A DNA stretch of 64,000 nt from Hyphomonas sp. CY54-11-8 (GTDB taxonomy: Bacteria; Pseudomonadota; Alphaproteobacteria; Caulobacterales; Hyphomonadaceae), in NCBI RefSeq assembly GCF_000682735.1, contig NZ_AWFD01000002.1:124001-188000 (forward strand), in the 5' to 3' direction. Under the pieces are notes generated by a model. It had not been told where the DNA came from, did not search any database, and saw only the letters and a list, made by a program, of their open reading frames with translations. Positions 54,334 through 63,482 of the stretch are shown here, piece by piece. Position numbers and translations under genes: made by a program. Each line of letters opens with the position of its first letter. The first letter of the stretch is position 1.

Positions 54334-54900
54334 ATGAAGCCCTGGACAATTCTTTCCTCAAAACAGGTCATGCGAGACCGCTTCATGGGATTGCGGACCG
54401 ACCGGTGTGTCCGTGAGGATGGACACATCGTTGAGGCGTATCATGTGACGGAGCTGACAGACTGGGTCACCGTCATTCCACTCACCGATGCTGGCAATAT
54501 CGTTCTCATCCGGGAATACCGGCATGCCGCAGGCGTATTCACGCTCGGCCTGCCCGGTGGCGTCTCCGATCCGGGGGAGCTGGACTGGCCAGCCGTCGGC
54601 GCCCGGGAATTACAGGAAGAAACTGGCTACTCCGCCAGGGAACTGCACCATGTTGGCACCTGCTACCCCAACCCGGCGACACAGAATAACCGGCTGCACT
54701 ACTATCTCGCCCTGGGCTGCCAAATGACCAGTTCGCAATCACTGGACCCCAATGAGGAGATAGAAGTTCTGGAAATGCCGTATGCTGATTTCCTGAACTA
54801 TGGCGCCCTGGAAGTTCAGCACGCTTTGCACGCAGCGGCCCTCTTTTACGCCGAACGCTTTCTGACGCGTCACCCAGCGCTGCACCCGCACCAGAAATAG
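54334..54900 (+). CDS. NUDIX hydrolase (ADP-ribose pyrophosphatase-like)
   Basis: 188 residues. The Nudix box reads GGVSDPGELDWPAVGARELQEETGY, a GX5E-REUXEEXGU motif with eight rather than the usual seven residues between the first glutamate and REL. The preceding IREYRHAAG and following YPNPATQNNRLHYYLA resemble ADP-ribose pyrophosphatases. Substrate is therefore probably a nucleoside-diphosphate sugar, but this is not certain. It begins one base after the small membrane protein gene. Confidence 0.87.
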   Translation: MKPWTILSSKQVMRDRFMGLRTDRCVREDGHIVEAYHVTELTDWVTVIPLTDAGNIVLIREYRHAAGVFTLGLPGGVSDPGELDWPAVGARELQEETGYSARELHHVGTCYPNPATQNNRLHYYLALGCQMTSSQSLDPNEEIEVLEMPYADFLNYGALEVQHALHAAALFYAERFLTRHPALHPHQK

Positions 54901-54917
54901 CAACAGGAGGACAAAGG

Positions 54918-55337
54918 ATGCCCGCTTTCCAGCCCACCGCAGACCAGTTCCGCGCGTTTCGTGACGACCCCCATGACGGCCCCATTGCGCAGGTGAATAT
55001 CCTCAAGTTCCGCGTGAAGGCGGAATACCAGCCAGACGATCCGGAATCTGGAAAAGACGAGCCCGGCAGCGTCGCCTATCAACGCTATGCCGACGCCTTT
55101 GGCATAGCCGCAGCGGAAGTCGGCGGCCGGTGCCTGCTGATGGGCGAGGTCGAACGCTACTTCATCGGCAATGGCGACTGGGATGCCGTCATGGTGATGT
55201 TCTTTCCGGACCGCAAAGCCTTCATCGCAACCCTCAATCACCCTGACTACAAATCAATGGCACGTCATCGGGAGGCAGGTCTGTTGTGCCAGGAATTGCT
55301 GACAACACGCCCGGCCCGCGCCGAAGGGGTCCTGTAA
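54918..55337 (+). CDS. DUF1330-like family protein
   Basis: 139 residues with a ferredoxin-like dimer fold: PIAQVNILKFRVKAEYQPD, YQRYADAFGIAAAEVGGRCLLMGEVE and MVMFFPDRKAFIATLNHPDYKSMARHREAGL. These are features of the DUF1330 group, whose function is not known. AGGAGG lies just before the ATG. It follows the NUDIX gene by 17 bp and may end the operon. Confidence 0.8.
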   Translation: MPAFQPTADQFRAFRDDPHDGPIAQVNILKFRVKAEYQPDDPESGKDEPGSVAYQRYADAFGIAAAEVGGRCLLMGEVERYFIGNGDWDAVMVMFFPDRKAFIATLNHPDYKSMARHREAGLLCQELLTTRPARAEGVL

Positions 55338-55814
55338 GGCTGTCCTTCAACTCACCTGACAATTGCACGCTCCCCCCCGGTTTCGCCTGTGGCTTGAGGG
55401 ATTATCGGGAATCCTGGTTCTCAGCGGATCTGCGCCTGTTATTCGGTCAGTCGAGCCACAAAGTCCTGCAGCGCAATCATTCATAACGCTGAAAAAGAGA
55501 TTTTGGCGCGACCGCTTATAATCATCTTGATGATACCCCGTGAGGATCGAGAATTTTATTCAATTACTTCAATGATATAAAAAAGCGGTTCCGCGTTTCC
55601 AAATTCGCGACGGCGCGCATTGCGCCTTTTCCCACAGACCACGCCAGCACCCCTGAAACACGAGCCTGCGTCTCGGTATTTTCGCCCGAGAGGCGATCTT
55701 GTGTCCTTGTTAACACGGCGGTTGGATTCTCATGGTTAAACAAAGGGACAACTCGGTGACACCCCTATCTGGTCTGGTATAGTGATTGCACGATGCGGGG
55801 GTCGGGTAGATTGC
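55338..55814. other. Long AT-rich intergenic region before the carboxylesterase gene
   Basis: 477 bases, the longest gene-free stretch in the window, with composition more AT-rich than the flanks. A palindrome ATCATC-TT-GATGAT lies at 55521-55534. No terminator with a clear T-run, no recognisable gene and no known RNA found. Confidence 0.5.
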
Positions 55815-57581
55815 ATGAAACGCCTTAGTATCATTCTGTTTTTTCTGCTGGTCGCAGCAGGTGTATGGGGGTGGTTCCAACTGACCGCCCCGGCAAAACC
55901 GCTGGCGTTGGCTGAGCCTCTACGGATTAACCAAGGGTTGGTTCTCGGCGGCATTGATCCCGGCAATTCCGATATTCGGGTCTACAACGGCATCCCCTAT
56001 GCGTCTGCGCGCCGCTGGGCGGCACCCGGTGCGCCACCTCAATGGGGCGCGATGCCACGTGACGTGCGGACCTACGGCGCGGAATGCCTTCAAGCCCGAA
56101 AAGGCATGAACGGTTTCGTCAACGGCATTATTGATGGTGCCGGGCTGCCCTGGTGGAAGCGTTTTGCTGCCAAGAAGTATATGGCGGCCATGCCTGCCCC
56201 GGCCGAAGCCGAAGACTGCCTCTTCATCAATGTCCGGACTTCTAATGTCGGAGGTGAAGCGCTGCTGCCGGTCATGGTCTGGATCCATGGTGGCGGCCAT
56301 CAGGCCGGAGCCGGCTCCTCGGAAATCTACCAGGCCAATGCCCTGGTCGAGAATGGCGTTGTGCTCGTCACATTCAATTACCGGCTTGGCCCATTCGGTT
56401 ATCTGGCCCACCCCGCCTTGACCGAAGAAGCCGGTACGTCTGGCAATTACGGCCTGATGGATCAGGCCGCGGCCCTCCGCTGGGTACGGGACAACATCCG
56501 CTCTTTCGGGGGCGACCCAGACAATGTCACCATTTTTGGCGAAAGCGCCGGCGCCCAGTCCATCAGTGAGCTGATGGCAACCCCCATGGCGGACGGGCTC
56601 TATCACAAAGCCATCCTCGAAAGCGGGACGAGCAGCTACAACGCCAACTATCTCGACAAGGCCCCTCTGCCCGGATCGCGAAGCATGGAGTCTGTCGGCG
56701 AAGAATTCCTCAGCGCCTTCGTCGGCAAGGCGGCAACCGCTGCAGAACTGCGTTCCATCCCCGCCGCATCGATCGTCACTCGGGCGGAACAGCGCGTGGA
56801 TCTCGTCGGCTACTTCGTTCCGAACGTCGATGGAAAACTCCTGCCGGATACGATCGGCGCCACGATCCGTTCTGGCGAAGCCCCCAAAGTTCCCATTCTC
56901 GCAGGCTACAATGCCGATGAAGGCAGCCTTTTTTACGACGGCTTCCAGTCCCCCACTGTTCTGACCCACAACATTACGGGTTCCCTGGAAGAACGCGAGC
57001 AGCATCTGGCTGAAGTCTTCGGTGAAAATCCGGCAAAGGCCCTCCAGGCACTCTACGGAATGGACCAGCTGGCCACCTGGGACGAAGGCGCGGCCGACAT
57101 GCTCGGCGATGACATGTTCGGCGTACACATGCGCTTTGTCGGCAAGGCAAACGCCATATCCGGGCATCCAACCTGGATGTATTTCTTCACCCGCGCGACG
57201 CCCACTCGCGGCCAGTCGATCGGCGCCTATCACGGTTCTGAAATCCCGTTCGTCTTTGGGTCGTCTTCCCCCCTGCTGCCCATGTCCGACAAGGACGAGA
57301 AGCTGGCCGAAACGATGCAGACCTATTGGACCAATTTTGCCCGCAACGGTGATCCCAATGGTCCGGGCCTGCCGGAATGGCCGGCTTATGAGCTGAACTC
57401 GGATGAGTGGCAGGTACTGGATCATGAAATCCTGACGGTTGCCGGGGTCCGCGCCCGCAAGCTGGATATTCTCGAAGAGCACCTGATCGACCGAATTGAT
57501 GCGGTCACCCGGGCCACCTCGCCACAGGCACCGTACGAAGCCACCCTGATGACGACCGTGCCGAAATCAGGCGACGAGTAG
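55815..57581 (+). CDS. Type-B carboxylesterase/lipase family protein
   Basis: 588 residues. A hydrophobic N-terminal segment (about 1-22) suggests export or membrane anchoring. Catalytic triad: Ser244 in FGESAGA, Glu369 in NADEG and His473 in AYHGSEIPFVFG. The N-terminal region IRVYNGIPYASARRW and EDCLFINVRTSN are type-B signatures. The substrate is an ester or carbamate of unknown identity. ATG 55815 starts the signal segment. The 3' end overlaps the convergent methionine-sulfoxide reductase gene by 15 bp. Confidence 0.92.
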   Translation: MKRLSIILFFLLVAAGVWGWFQLTAPAKPLALAEPLRINQGLVLGGIDPGNSDIRVYNGIPYASARRWAAPGAPPQWGAMPRDVRTYGAECLQARKGMNGFVNGIIDGAGLPWWKRFAAKKYMAAMPAPAEAEDCLFINVRTSNVGGEALLPVMVWIHGGGHQAGAGSSEIYQANALVENGVVLVTFNYRLGPFGYLAHPALTEEAGTSGNYGLMDQAAALRWVRDNIRSFGGDPDNVTIFGESAGAQSISELMATPMADGLYHKAILESGTSSYNANYLDKAPLPGSRSMESVGEEFLSAFVGKAATAAELRSIPAASIVTRAEQRVDLVGYFVPNVDGKLLPDTIGATIRSGEAPKVPILAGYNADEGSLFYDGFQSPTVLTHNITGSLEEREQHLAEVFGENPAKALQALYGMDQLATWDEGAADMLGDDMFGVHMRFVGKANAISGHPTWMYFFTRATPTRGQSIGAYHGSEIPFVFGSSSPLLPMSDKDEKLAETMQTYWTNFARNGDPNGPGLPEWPAYELNSDEWQVLDHEILTVAGVRARKLDILEEHLIDRIDAVTRATSPQAPYEATLMTTVPKSGDE

Positions 57582-58034
57582 GATCTCGCAAATTGCCGTC
57601 AGGCCATCGCGGTCGATTTCATCAAAGGCATCCGGCTCAGTCGAGTCGACATCCAATACAGCTGCGAGCTGCCCCTCCGCGTCGAATACCGGCACAACGA
57701 TCTCGGAATTTGTCGCGGAATCACATGCAATGTGTCCCGGGAAGGCATGCACGTCCGGCACGATGATCGGCTCCTGCGTCGCGGCCACATGACCGCAAAC
57801 GCCTTTGCCGAAAGGTATCCGCAGGCAGCCAAGCGTTCCCTGGTACGGACCGACCACGAGCTCACGCTCTTTCAGGGGATCGACGACATAGAATCCGGTC
57901 CAGAAATAGCGCGGCCGGAAGGCCTGGGCCAGGATACAGCTCGCGGTCGCATAGCGAGCCGTGACCGAGGTTTCCCCGGCAACCACGCTCTCAATTTCCG
58001 CTTTCAGGTCGCGATAAACCGCCGCCTTGTCCAT
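57567..58034 (-). CDS. msrC: Free methionine-(R)-sulfoxide reductase (GAF-domain fRMsr)
   Basis: 155 residues, a single GAF domain. Cysteines at 70 (LGCLRI), 80 (GKGVCG) and 104 (HIACD) have exactly the 10- and 24-residue spacing of the three redox cysteines of E. coli fRMsr. The PDVHAFPGHIACDSATNSEIVVP stretch is the family hallmark. It reduces free methionine-R-sulfoxide using thioredoxin. I choose the ATG at 58034 (MDKAAVYRDL) with GAGG upstream; ATG 58046 is possible. It is divergent from the DUF4129 gene with a 140-bp gap. Confidence 0.93.
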   Translation of the reverse strand: MDKAAVYRDLKAEIESVVAGETSVTARYATASCILAQAFRPRYFWTGFYVVDPLKERELVVGPYQGTLGCLRIPFGKGVCGHVAATQEPIIVPDVHAFPGHIACDSATNSEIVVPVFDAEGQLAAVLDVDSTEPDAFDEIDRDGLTAICEILLVA

Positions 58035-58174
58035 GGTCTGCCTCATCTCTGCCTTGGCTGCGCTATATCGGTTGGCCAGACCGGCTTCGCAATAGGGCGT
58101 TGAAGCCAGCTGCGACCTCTGAAATAGTCGGTCGGTCGAGGCAGGCGGTCCCGCCGCCAGCAGAGGAGTATCCG

Positions 58175-59008
58175 GTGCGGTTGAGGTTGAGGACAGGAAC
58201 TGCCCTTGCGCTCGCCTGCCTGCTCGCCGGACCCATTTGCGCAAGCGCCGCAAACGCACAGGAAACAGGCGATGCGAATGCACCGCATGCCGGCCCGATC
58301 GTCGTGCCCCCATCCATTGACGCCGACCCTGTGCTGGACGACGAATTCGCCTACAAAGCTGAAGACTGGCGGCCGCAGACTGACCTCGATGCCCTGGACC
58401 GGGCCCATGCCGACTATCTCAATCGCCGCGACATGCAGCTGGAACGTCCGGAGTGGGAAGCTGAGCCAATTGCCCCTCCAGACCCTCCACCGCAATGGCT
58501 GAAATGGCTGGGCGATTTGCTCGGCAATCTGTCACCTTTATTCCAATTCATGTTCTACGCCGTCATTGCGGCGGTTGTGCTGGGTTTTTTGTACTTCGTG
58601 TTCGGCGAAGCGATCCGCGTCCGCTTTGGCAAGCGCGGAGAAGGCAGAGTGGATGAGGGCGACGATATCCTGATCGACGTGCGCCCCGATGCGGGCATGG
58701 CACGCGGCCTGCTCGAAGAAGCCGACGCGCTGGCACGCGCCGGCAAGTTCGCTGAGGCCGTTCACCTGCTCCTCTTCCGCTCCATCGAGGATATCCAGAC
58801 CCGCCTCGAAGGCGGCGTGCCGAAATCGCTCACAGCCCGAGAGATCGGCGGTCTGCAACACTTGCCGGAACGCGCGAAAAGCGGCCTCGGCCCGATCATC
58901 CGGATCGTCGAGCGGAGCTTCTTCGGCGGACGCCCTGTGGATTCAGAAGGATGGCAGGAAGCGCGTGCTTCCTATGAAGACTTCGCGTTCGGTGAGGGTT
59001 GGGCATGA
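58175..59008 (+). CDS. DUF4129-domain membrane protein, first gene of the MoxR/DUF58 operon
   Basis: 277 residues. A signal-like N-terminus (about 1-28) is followed by an extracytoplasmic region, one membrane helix (about 127-150, FQFMFYAVIAAVVLGFLYFV) and a cytoplasmic DUF4129 domain with LLEEADALARAGKFAEAVHLLLFRSI. The start is a GTG at 58175 with GGAG 7 bases before. Its stop overlaps the next start by 4 bp. The family has no biochemical role but is found with MoxR ATPases. Confidence 0.85.
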   Translation: MRLRLRTGTALALACLLAGPICASAANAQETGDANAPHAGPIVVPPSIDADPVLDDEFAYKAEDWRPQTDLDALDRAHADYLNRRDMQLERPEWEAEPIAPPDPPPQWLKWLGDLLGNLSPLFQFMFYAVIAAVVLGFLYFVFGEAIRVRFGKRGEGRVDEGDDILIDVRPDAGMARGLLEEADALARAGKFAEAVHLLLFRSIEDIQTRLEGGVPKSLTAREIGGLQHLPERAKSGLGPIIRIVERSFFGGRPVDSEGWQEARASYEDFAFGEGWA

Positions 59009-60231
59009 CCGAGACCTCGCAATCCTCTGCCGCACCGTTTGCGGCCCGCACGGTTGCCATCCTGATTGCGGTGGCAGTCTTCTCCTTCGGGGCCATTATG
59101 GTGCTCGCCGGCTGGTCGCCGGAACTGCGTGATCGCGACCGGGCGGGGGACCACCCCTTCTCCACCTCCGCCATCGGATACAATGGCATCATCCAGCTAC
59201 TGGAAGCGCAGGGCTACCCTGTTGAGATCTCCCGCTTCAAAAGCAATCTAGATGGGCATTACGGCCTGATGGTCCTCACGCTCTCCACACGCGGCATGGG
59301 CAAGTCTCTGGAGGAGTATGAGCTCCAACCAGATACGCTGATCGTCCTGCCCAAATGGTCAGGCATGGTCGACTGGACCAATCCGTCCCGCATGAAAGAT
59401 ACCGACCTTGCAAACAAAAGCTCGATCGCCAGCGTGCTTGACGCATTGGGGATCGAGGCCGAAGTCATACGGACTGATGTGCCCGGCCGCATCGCGACAC
59501 CTTTCGGACAAACGGCAATCAAACCGGATCTGCAGCTCCAGCTGCTCCAGTCAGAGAAGCTGACGCCCATCATTCGCACCGGTGAAGGTGCCCTCCTGTC
59601 CCAGCTTCCCGGCCGGGATATCTACATTCTTGCCGACCCCGACCTGATAAACACGTTCGGTTTGGCGGAACGTGAGAATGCCCGTCTCGCGATGCAGATG
59701 ATCAACATGATGCGCTATAGCGAAGATGAGCCGATCATCTTTGACGCGACGCTGCATGGTTTTACACGGTCTGAAAACCTGCTGCAGATGATGTTCGACA
59801 TCCCCTTCCTGGGAGTCACACTTGTCGCCCTGGCCGCTGCGCTCTTGCTCGGCTGGGCAGCCACGATCCGATTCGGCCCGCCAGCCCGCGAGACCCGCGC
59901 GATTGCCCTGGGGAAGCAAGCACTCGCGGATAACTCGGCTGGTCTGGTGTCCATGGCACGCCGCGAAACACGAATGGCGCCAGGATACCTTTCCCTCATC
60001 CGCCGCCGCCTTGCAAAACAAATCGGCGCACCGCGGAAGCTCACCGAGGCGCAGCTTTCTGAATTGTTCGACCGTCTTGGGCCGGAAGATGTTTCCGGCA
60101 AGACCTTTTCACAGATTGAAGCCGGTTTGCGCGGCCCCGCCGCCAACCGGGAAGACTTGATGCACAAGGCCCGCGACCTCTGGCGCTGGCGCCGCGATAT
60201 TCTCAGGAGATCCATGAATGACCCCAGCTGA
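59005..60231 (+). CDS. DUF4350-domain membrane protein
   Basis: 408 residues. One N-terminal helix ([21 protein letters not shown]) and one helix at about 275-295 ([20 protein letters not shown]) flank an extracytoplasmic domain with [20 protein letters not shown], typical of DUF4350. Proteins of this type accompany MoxR/DUF58 modules. It overlaps DUF4129 by 4 bp and MoxR by 14 bp, indicating coupled translation. Confidence 0.85.
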   Translation: MTETSQSSAAPFAARTVAILIAVAVFSFGAIMVLAGWSPELRDRDRAGDHPFSTSAIGYNGIIQLLEAQGYPVEISRFKSNLDGHYGLMVLTLSTRGMGKSLEEYELQPDTLIVLPKWSGMVDWTNPSRMKDTDLANKSSIASVLDALGIEAEVIRTDVPGRIATPFGQTAIKPDLQLQLLQSEKLTPIIRTGEGALLSQLPGRDIYILADPDLINTFGLAERENARLAMQMINMMRYSEDEPIIFDATLHGFTRSENLLQMMFDIPFLGVTLVALAAALLLGWAATIRFGPPARETRAIALGKQALADNSAGLVSMARRETRMAPGYLSLIRRRLAKQIGAPRKLTEAQLSELFDRLGPEDVSGKTFSQIEAGLRGPAANREDLMHKARDLWRWRRDILRRSMNDPS

Positions 60232-61174
60232 CATCCGCGATCTGGCCACACGAATCCGCGGCGAAGTCCGAAAAGCCGTCATAGGCCAGGACGTGACAGT
60301 CGACCTGCTCCTGACGGCGCTGTTCTCGTCTGGCCATGTCCTTCTGGAAGGGCCACCCGGGACGGCCAAGACGCTTCTGGCGCAGTGCTTCGCGCGCTCC
60401 ATTTCTCTGGAGTTCGGCCGTATCCAGTTCACGCCGGACCTCATGCCCGGAGATGTTCTGGGCACGAACCTGTTCAACTTCCAGACCAACGAATTCACGC
60501 TCACCAAAGGTCCGATCTTCACCGATCTGTTGCTTGCAGACGAGATTAACCGGACCCCGCCGAAGACCCAGGCCGCGCTGCTGGAAGCGATGCAGGAGCG
60601 GAAAGTCACCATCGATGGCGATGCCTATCAGCTGAATGACCGCTTCATGGTGATTGCGACCCAAAACCCGATCGAGCAGCAAGGCACCTACCCGCTGCCA
60701 GAGGCCCAGCTGGACCGTTTCCTTTTCAAGCATACGCTCGACTACCCCTCCCGCGAGGAAGAATTCGCAATCGTCGCCCAGCACGGCACCCGGACCGGCA
60801 TGAAAACTCCCGCCGCCTTCGGGATTGAACCCGTTATTTCTCACGAGGAACTCGACGCCGCTGTCACCTCCGTGTCCGCAACAAAAATTCAGGACGATGT
60901 GATCGGCTATGTTGTCGACATCGTACGCGCGACACGCACCTCGCCTGCGCTGGAGACCGGCGCCAGCCCCCGCGCCGCAGCTGCGCTCGCCACCGCTGCC
61001 CGCGCCCGCGCAGCGCTCGATGGGCGTGACTTTGTCATTCCAGATGACGTCAAATCGCTTGCCCTGCCGACGCTGCGCCATCGCGTCCTGCTCTCGCCTG
61101 CCGCAGAAATCGAAGGCCGCACCACGGAAGAAACCCTGATGGCCATTATCGAACAGACGGCGGCGCCCCGGTGA
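60218..61174 (+). CDS. MoxR-family AAA+ ATPase
   Basis: 318 residues. Walker A is GPPGTAKT (45-52), Walker B is [20 protein letters not shown], sensor 1 is [21 protein letters not shown] and the lid region contains [10 protein letters not shown]. MoxR ATPases are chaperone-like and usually work with von Willebrand factor A domain proteins encoded nearby; here DUF58, which is related to that fold, follows. Its start lies inside the DUF4350 end and its stop overlaps the DUF58 GTG start by 4 bp. Confidence 0.94.
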   Translation: MTPADIRDLATRIRGEVRKAVIGQDVTVDLLLTALFSSGHVLLEGPPGTAKTLLAQCFARSISLEFGRIQFTPDLMPGDVLGTNLFNFQTNEFTLTKGPIFTDLLLADEINRTPPKTQAALLEAMQERKVTIDGDAYQLNDRFMVIATQNPIEQQGTYPLPEAQLDRFLFKHTLDYPSREEEFAIVAQHGTRTGMKTPAAFGIEPVISHEELDAAVTSVSATKIQDDVIGYVVDIVRATRTSPALETGASPRAAAALATAARARAALDGRDFVIPDDVKSLALPTLRHRVLLSPAAEIEGRTTEETLMAIIEQTAAPR

Positions 61175-62484
61175 TTTCCCCGACCGCTCGCGCTATCTTC
61201 CTGATGTTGCTCGGCCTGCCGCTGATGGTCGGCATCGCCCTGCTGCGTCCGGACCTCTGGACCCTTTCGGCAGGATGGATTGCGCTGATCGGCGGTCTGA
61301 TGGTTCTCGATGCGATGATTGGACCGGCGCTTCGCGCTTTCGAAACCGATATCGAGGCTCCGCCCATTCTCTATGCCGGCGATAGCGATCCGCTTCCGGT
61401 CACCTTCCGCTTCACACGAGGCAGCCTCCCCGCACGACTGGAGGTGCAACTGGAGACAAGCGAACTGCTTGAAGACGTTCCCACGCGTGGCCTTCGCGGC
61501 TGGGAGGGGAATGAACGCCGCTACCAATTCACGCTTACACCTCTTCGCCGTGGCACAGCGAAACTGCTTCGCCTTTGGTGCCGCTGGCAGGGACCGCTGG
61601 GCCTCATCCAGAAGCGGCATATTCGCGACCTTGGTACAGAAATCGTCGTCACGCCCAATATCCGCTGGGTGAAGGATGAGGCCGTGCGCCTGTTCTCCCG
61701 CGACGCCGAATTCGGCATCAAGACACAGATCGAGCGCGGCGACGGCAGCGAGTTCGACGCCCTGCGCGAGTTCGCCGCCGGCATGGACCGCCGGGCCATC
61801 GACTGGAAACACTCCGCCCGCCACCGTCACCTACTAGCGAAGGAATTCCGCACCGAGCGCAACCACAATATCGTCTTCGCCTTCGATACCGGCCGCCTGA
61901 TGAGCGAACCGCTGGGCGGCGTGCCGAAGATCGACCGGGCCATCAATGCGGGCCTCCTTCTCTCATATGTCTCGCTGCGCAATGGCGACCGGACGATGTA
62001 TTTCGGCTTCGATGCGAAGCCCGGGCTTGCCAGCGGTTTCCAGTCCGGTTCCCGGAGTTTTCCGCGCATGCAGAGCCTTGCCGCCCGGCTCGACTATTCG
62101 GCTGAGGAATCCAACTACACACTCGCACTCTCCACCCTGGCCAGCCAGCTGGAACGGCGCAGCCTGATCATCATCTTCTCTGACTTCGTCGACACCATCT
62201 CCGCTGAGCTGATGCTGGAAAATGTCCGCCGGCTGACCGACCGGCATCTGGTCCTGTTCGCAACTTTCGAAGACGAAGCGCTCTCCTCCATGGCGGATGC
62301 GCCGCCGGAAACGACCGAGGATGTCTCCCGCGCCGTGATCGCAGGCAATCTCCTGTCCGAGCGCGATGTCGTTCTGCGGCGGCTGCAGCGGATGGGCGTG
62401 CAGATCATCGAGACCCGGCCGGAACACTTCGGCGGCGCCCTGCTCTCCCGGTACCTTGAGATCAAGAGGAGGGACATGCTTTGA
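61171..62484 (+). CDS. DUF58-domain protein
   Basis: 437 residues. Two N-terminal membrane helices (about 5-24 and 30-50) precede the DUF58 region with [42 protein letters not shown] vWA-like domain follows with [12 protein letters not shown] as its metal-site loop and [11 protein letters not shown]. The start is GTG with the MoxR stop inside (GTGA). Usually partnered with MoxR ATPase; the pathway is unknown. Confidence 0.92.
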   Translation: MISPTARAIFLMLLGLPLMVGIALLRPDLWTLSAGWIALIGGLMVLDAMIGPALRAFETDIEAPPILYAGDSDPLPVTFRFTRGSLPARLEVQLETSELLEDVPTRGLRGWEGNERRYQFTLTPLRRGTAKLLRLWCRWQGPLGLIQKRHIRDLGTEIVVTPNIRWVKDEAVRLFSRDAEFGIKTQIERGDGSEFDALREFAAGMDRRAIDWKHSARHRHLLAKEFRTERNHNIVFAFDTGRLMSEPLGGVPKIDRAINAGLLLSYVSLRNGDRTMYFGFDAKPGLASGFQSGSRSFPRMQSLAARLDYSAEESNYTLALSTLASQLERRSLIIIFSDFVDTISAELMLENVRRLTDRHLVLFATFEDEALSSMADAPPETTEDVSRAVIAGNLLSERDVVLRRLQRMGVQIIETRPEHFGGALLSRYLEIKRRDML

Positions 62485-63482
62485 GCGACATGCTGAAGTC
62501 CTACCGCTTCCGCGAAGAGCGGGAGTCCGACTGGCGCAAGCTGGACCTGATCCTCACCCGCGCCGAAAATTCCGGCGTGAAAGCGCTGTCGGATGAAGAC
62601 ATGATGACGCTGCCGCATCTCTATCGGCAAGCCGTCTCGTCCCTTTCGGTCGCCCGCTCCATTTCGCTGGACCAGAATGTCATCACCTATCTGGAAGGCC
62701 TCTGCACGCGGGCCTATTTCTATGTCTACGGCGCACGCACCTCCCTTGGCGAGCGGATGGCGCAATTCATTCGCGCCGACTGGCCGGAAGCCGTGCGCGG
62801 GGCGGTGCTCTCCACAATTCTCGCGGCCCTCTTCCTGTTCGGCGGCGCAGCGCTCGCCTTCTTCCTCTGCCTGCAGGACATGGACTGGTACTGGACCATT
62901 CATGGCCACAGCTTCGGCGAGATCCGCACACCGGACGCGACCGTGGAACAGCTGCGCTCCACAATCTACACTGAACCTGGCGAGATCGGACAGGACCGGC
63001 TGACCGCCTTTGCCGGCTTCCTGTTCAACAACAATGCGCAAATTGCGCTCTTTGCCTTTGCACTCGGTTTTGCGTTCGGCATCCCGACGGCGTGGCTGCT
63101 TGTCTGGAACGGGATCATTCTGGGATCCATGTATGCGGTCTTCTGGGACAAGGGCCTTGGCTATGAGTTCACCGGCTGGCTGCTGATCCATGGGGTCACG
63201 GAATTGTTTGCCATCGTGCTTGCAGGCGCAGGCGGTTTCGTCGTCGGCGGCGCGGTCGCATTCCCGGGGCGAATGTCCCGCCTGACATCTGCGAGGCAGT
63301 CCGGACAGAAAGCGGCGACCATTGCGATGGGCTGCGTGATCATGCTGATCATCGCCGCAATTCTGGAAAGCTTCGGACGGCAACTGATCAATTCCGATAC
63401 GATCCGCTACGCCATCGCCGGTACGACGCTGGTGTTCTGGCTGCTCTATTTCTACCTTCCCCGGCAGAGGCCAGGCACATGA
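62481..63482 (+). CDS. Stage II sporulation protein M-like membrane protein (SpoIIM family)
   Basis: 333 residues. A cytoplasmic N-terminal part (SYRFREERESDWRKLDLILTRAE) precedes about five membrane helices. The core FLFNNNAQIALFAFALGFAFGIPTAWLLVWNGIILGSM is the SpoIIM family signature. The organism is not a spore former; the family name is historical. The start is a TTG at 62481 with AGGAGGG upstream and a 4-bp overlap with DUF58. A later ATG (62490) is possible. Confidence 0.9.
   Translation: MSDMLKSYRFREERESDWRKLDLILTRAENSGVKALSDEDMMTLPHLYRQAVSSLSVARSISLDQNVITYLEGLCTRAYFYVYGARTSLGERMAQFIRADWPEAVRGAVLSTILAALFLFGGAALAFFLCLQDMDWYWTIHGHSFGEIRTPDATVEQLRSTIYTEPGEIGQDRLTAFAGFLFNNNAQIALFAFALGFAFGIPTAWLLVWNGIILGSMYAVFWDKGLGYEFTGWLLIHGVTELFAIVLAGAGGFVVGGAVAFPGRMSRLTSARQSGQKAATIAMGCVIMLIIAAILESFGRQLINSDTIRYAIAGTTLVFWLLYFYLPRQRPGT

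Noticed and set aside
55920..57482. 520-codon minus-strand frame opposite the carboxylesterase
   Set aside because: It is a shadow of a GC-rich coding frame; the sense-strand gene has the full catalytic triad and a signal segment.
62481..63482. Evidence of sporulation from the SpoIIM-like gene
   Set aside because: The family is widespread in non-sporulating bacteria in MoxR/DUF58 operons, and all other content is alphaproteobacterial.
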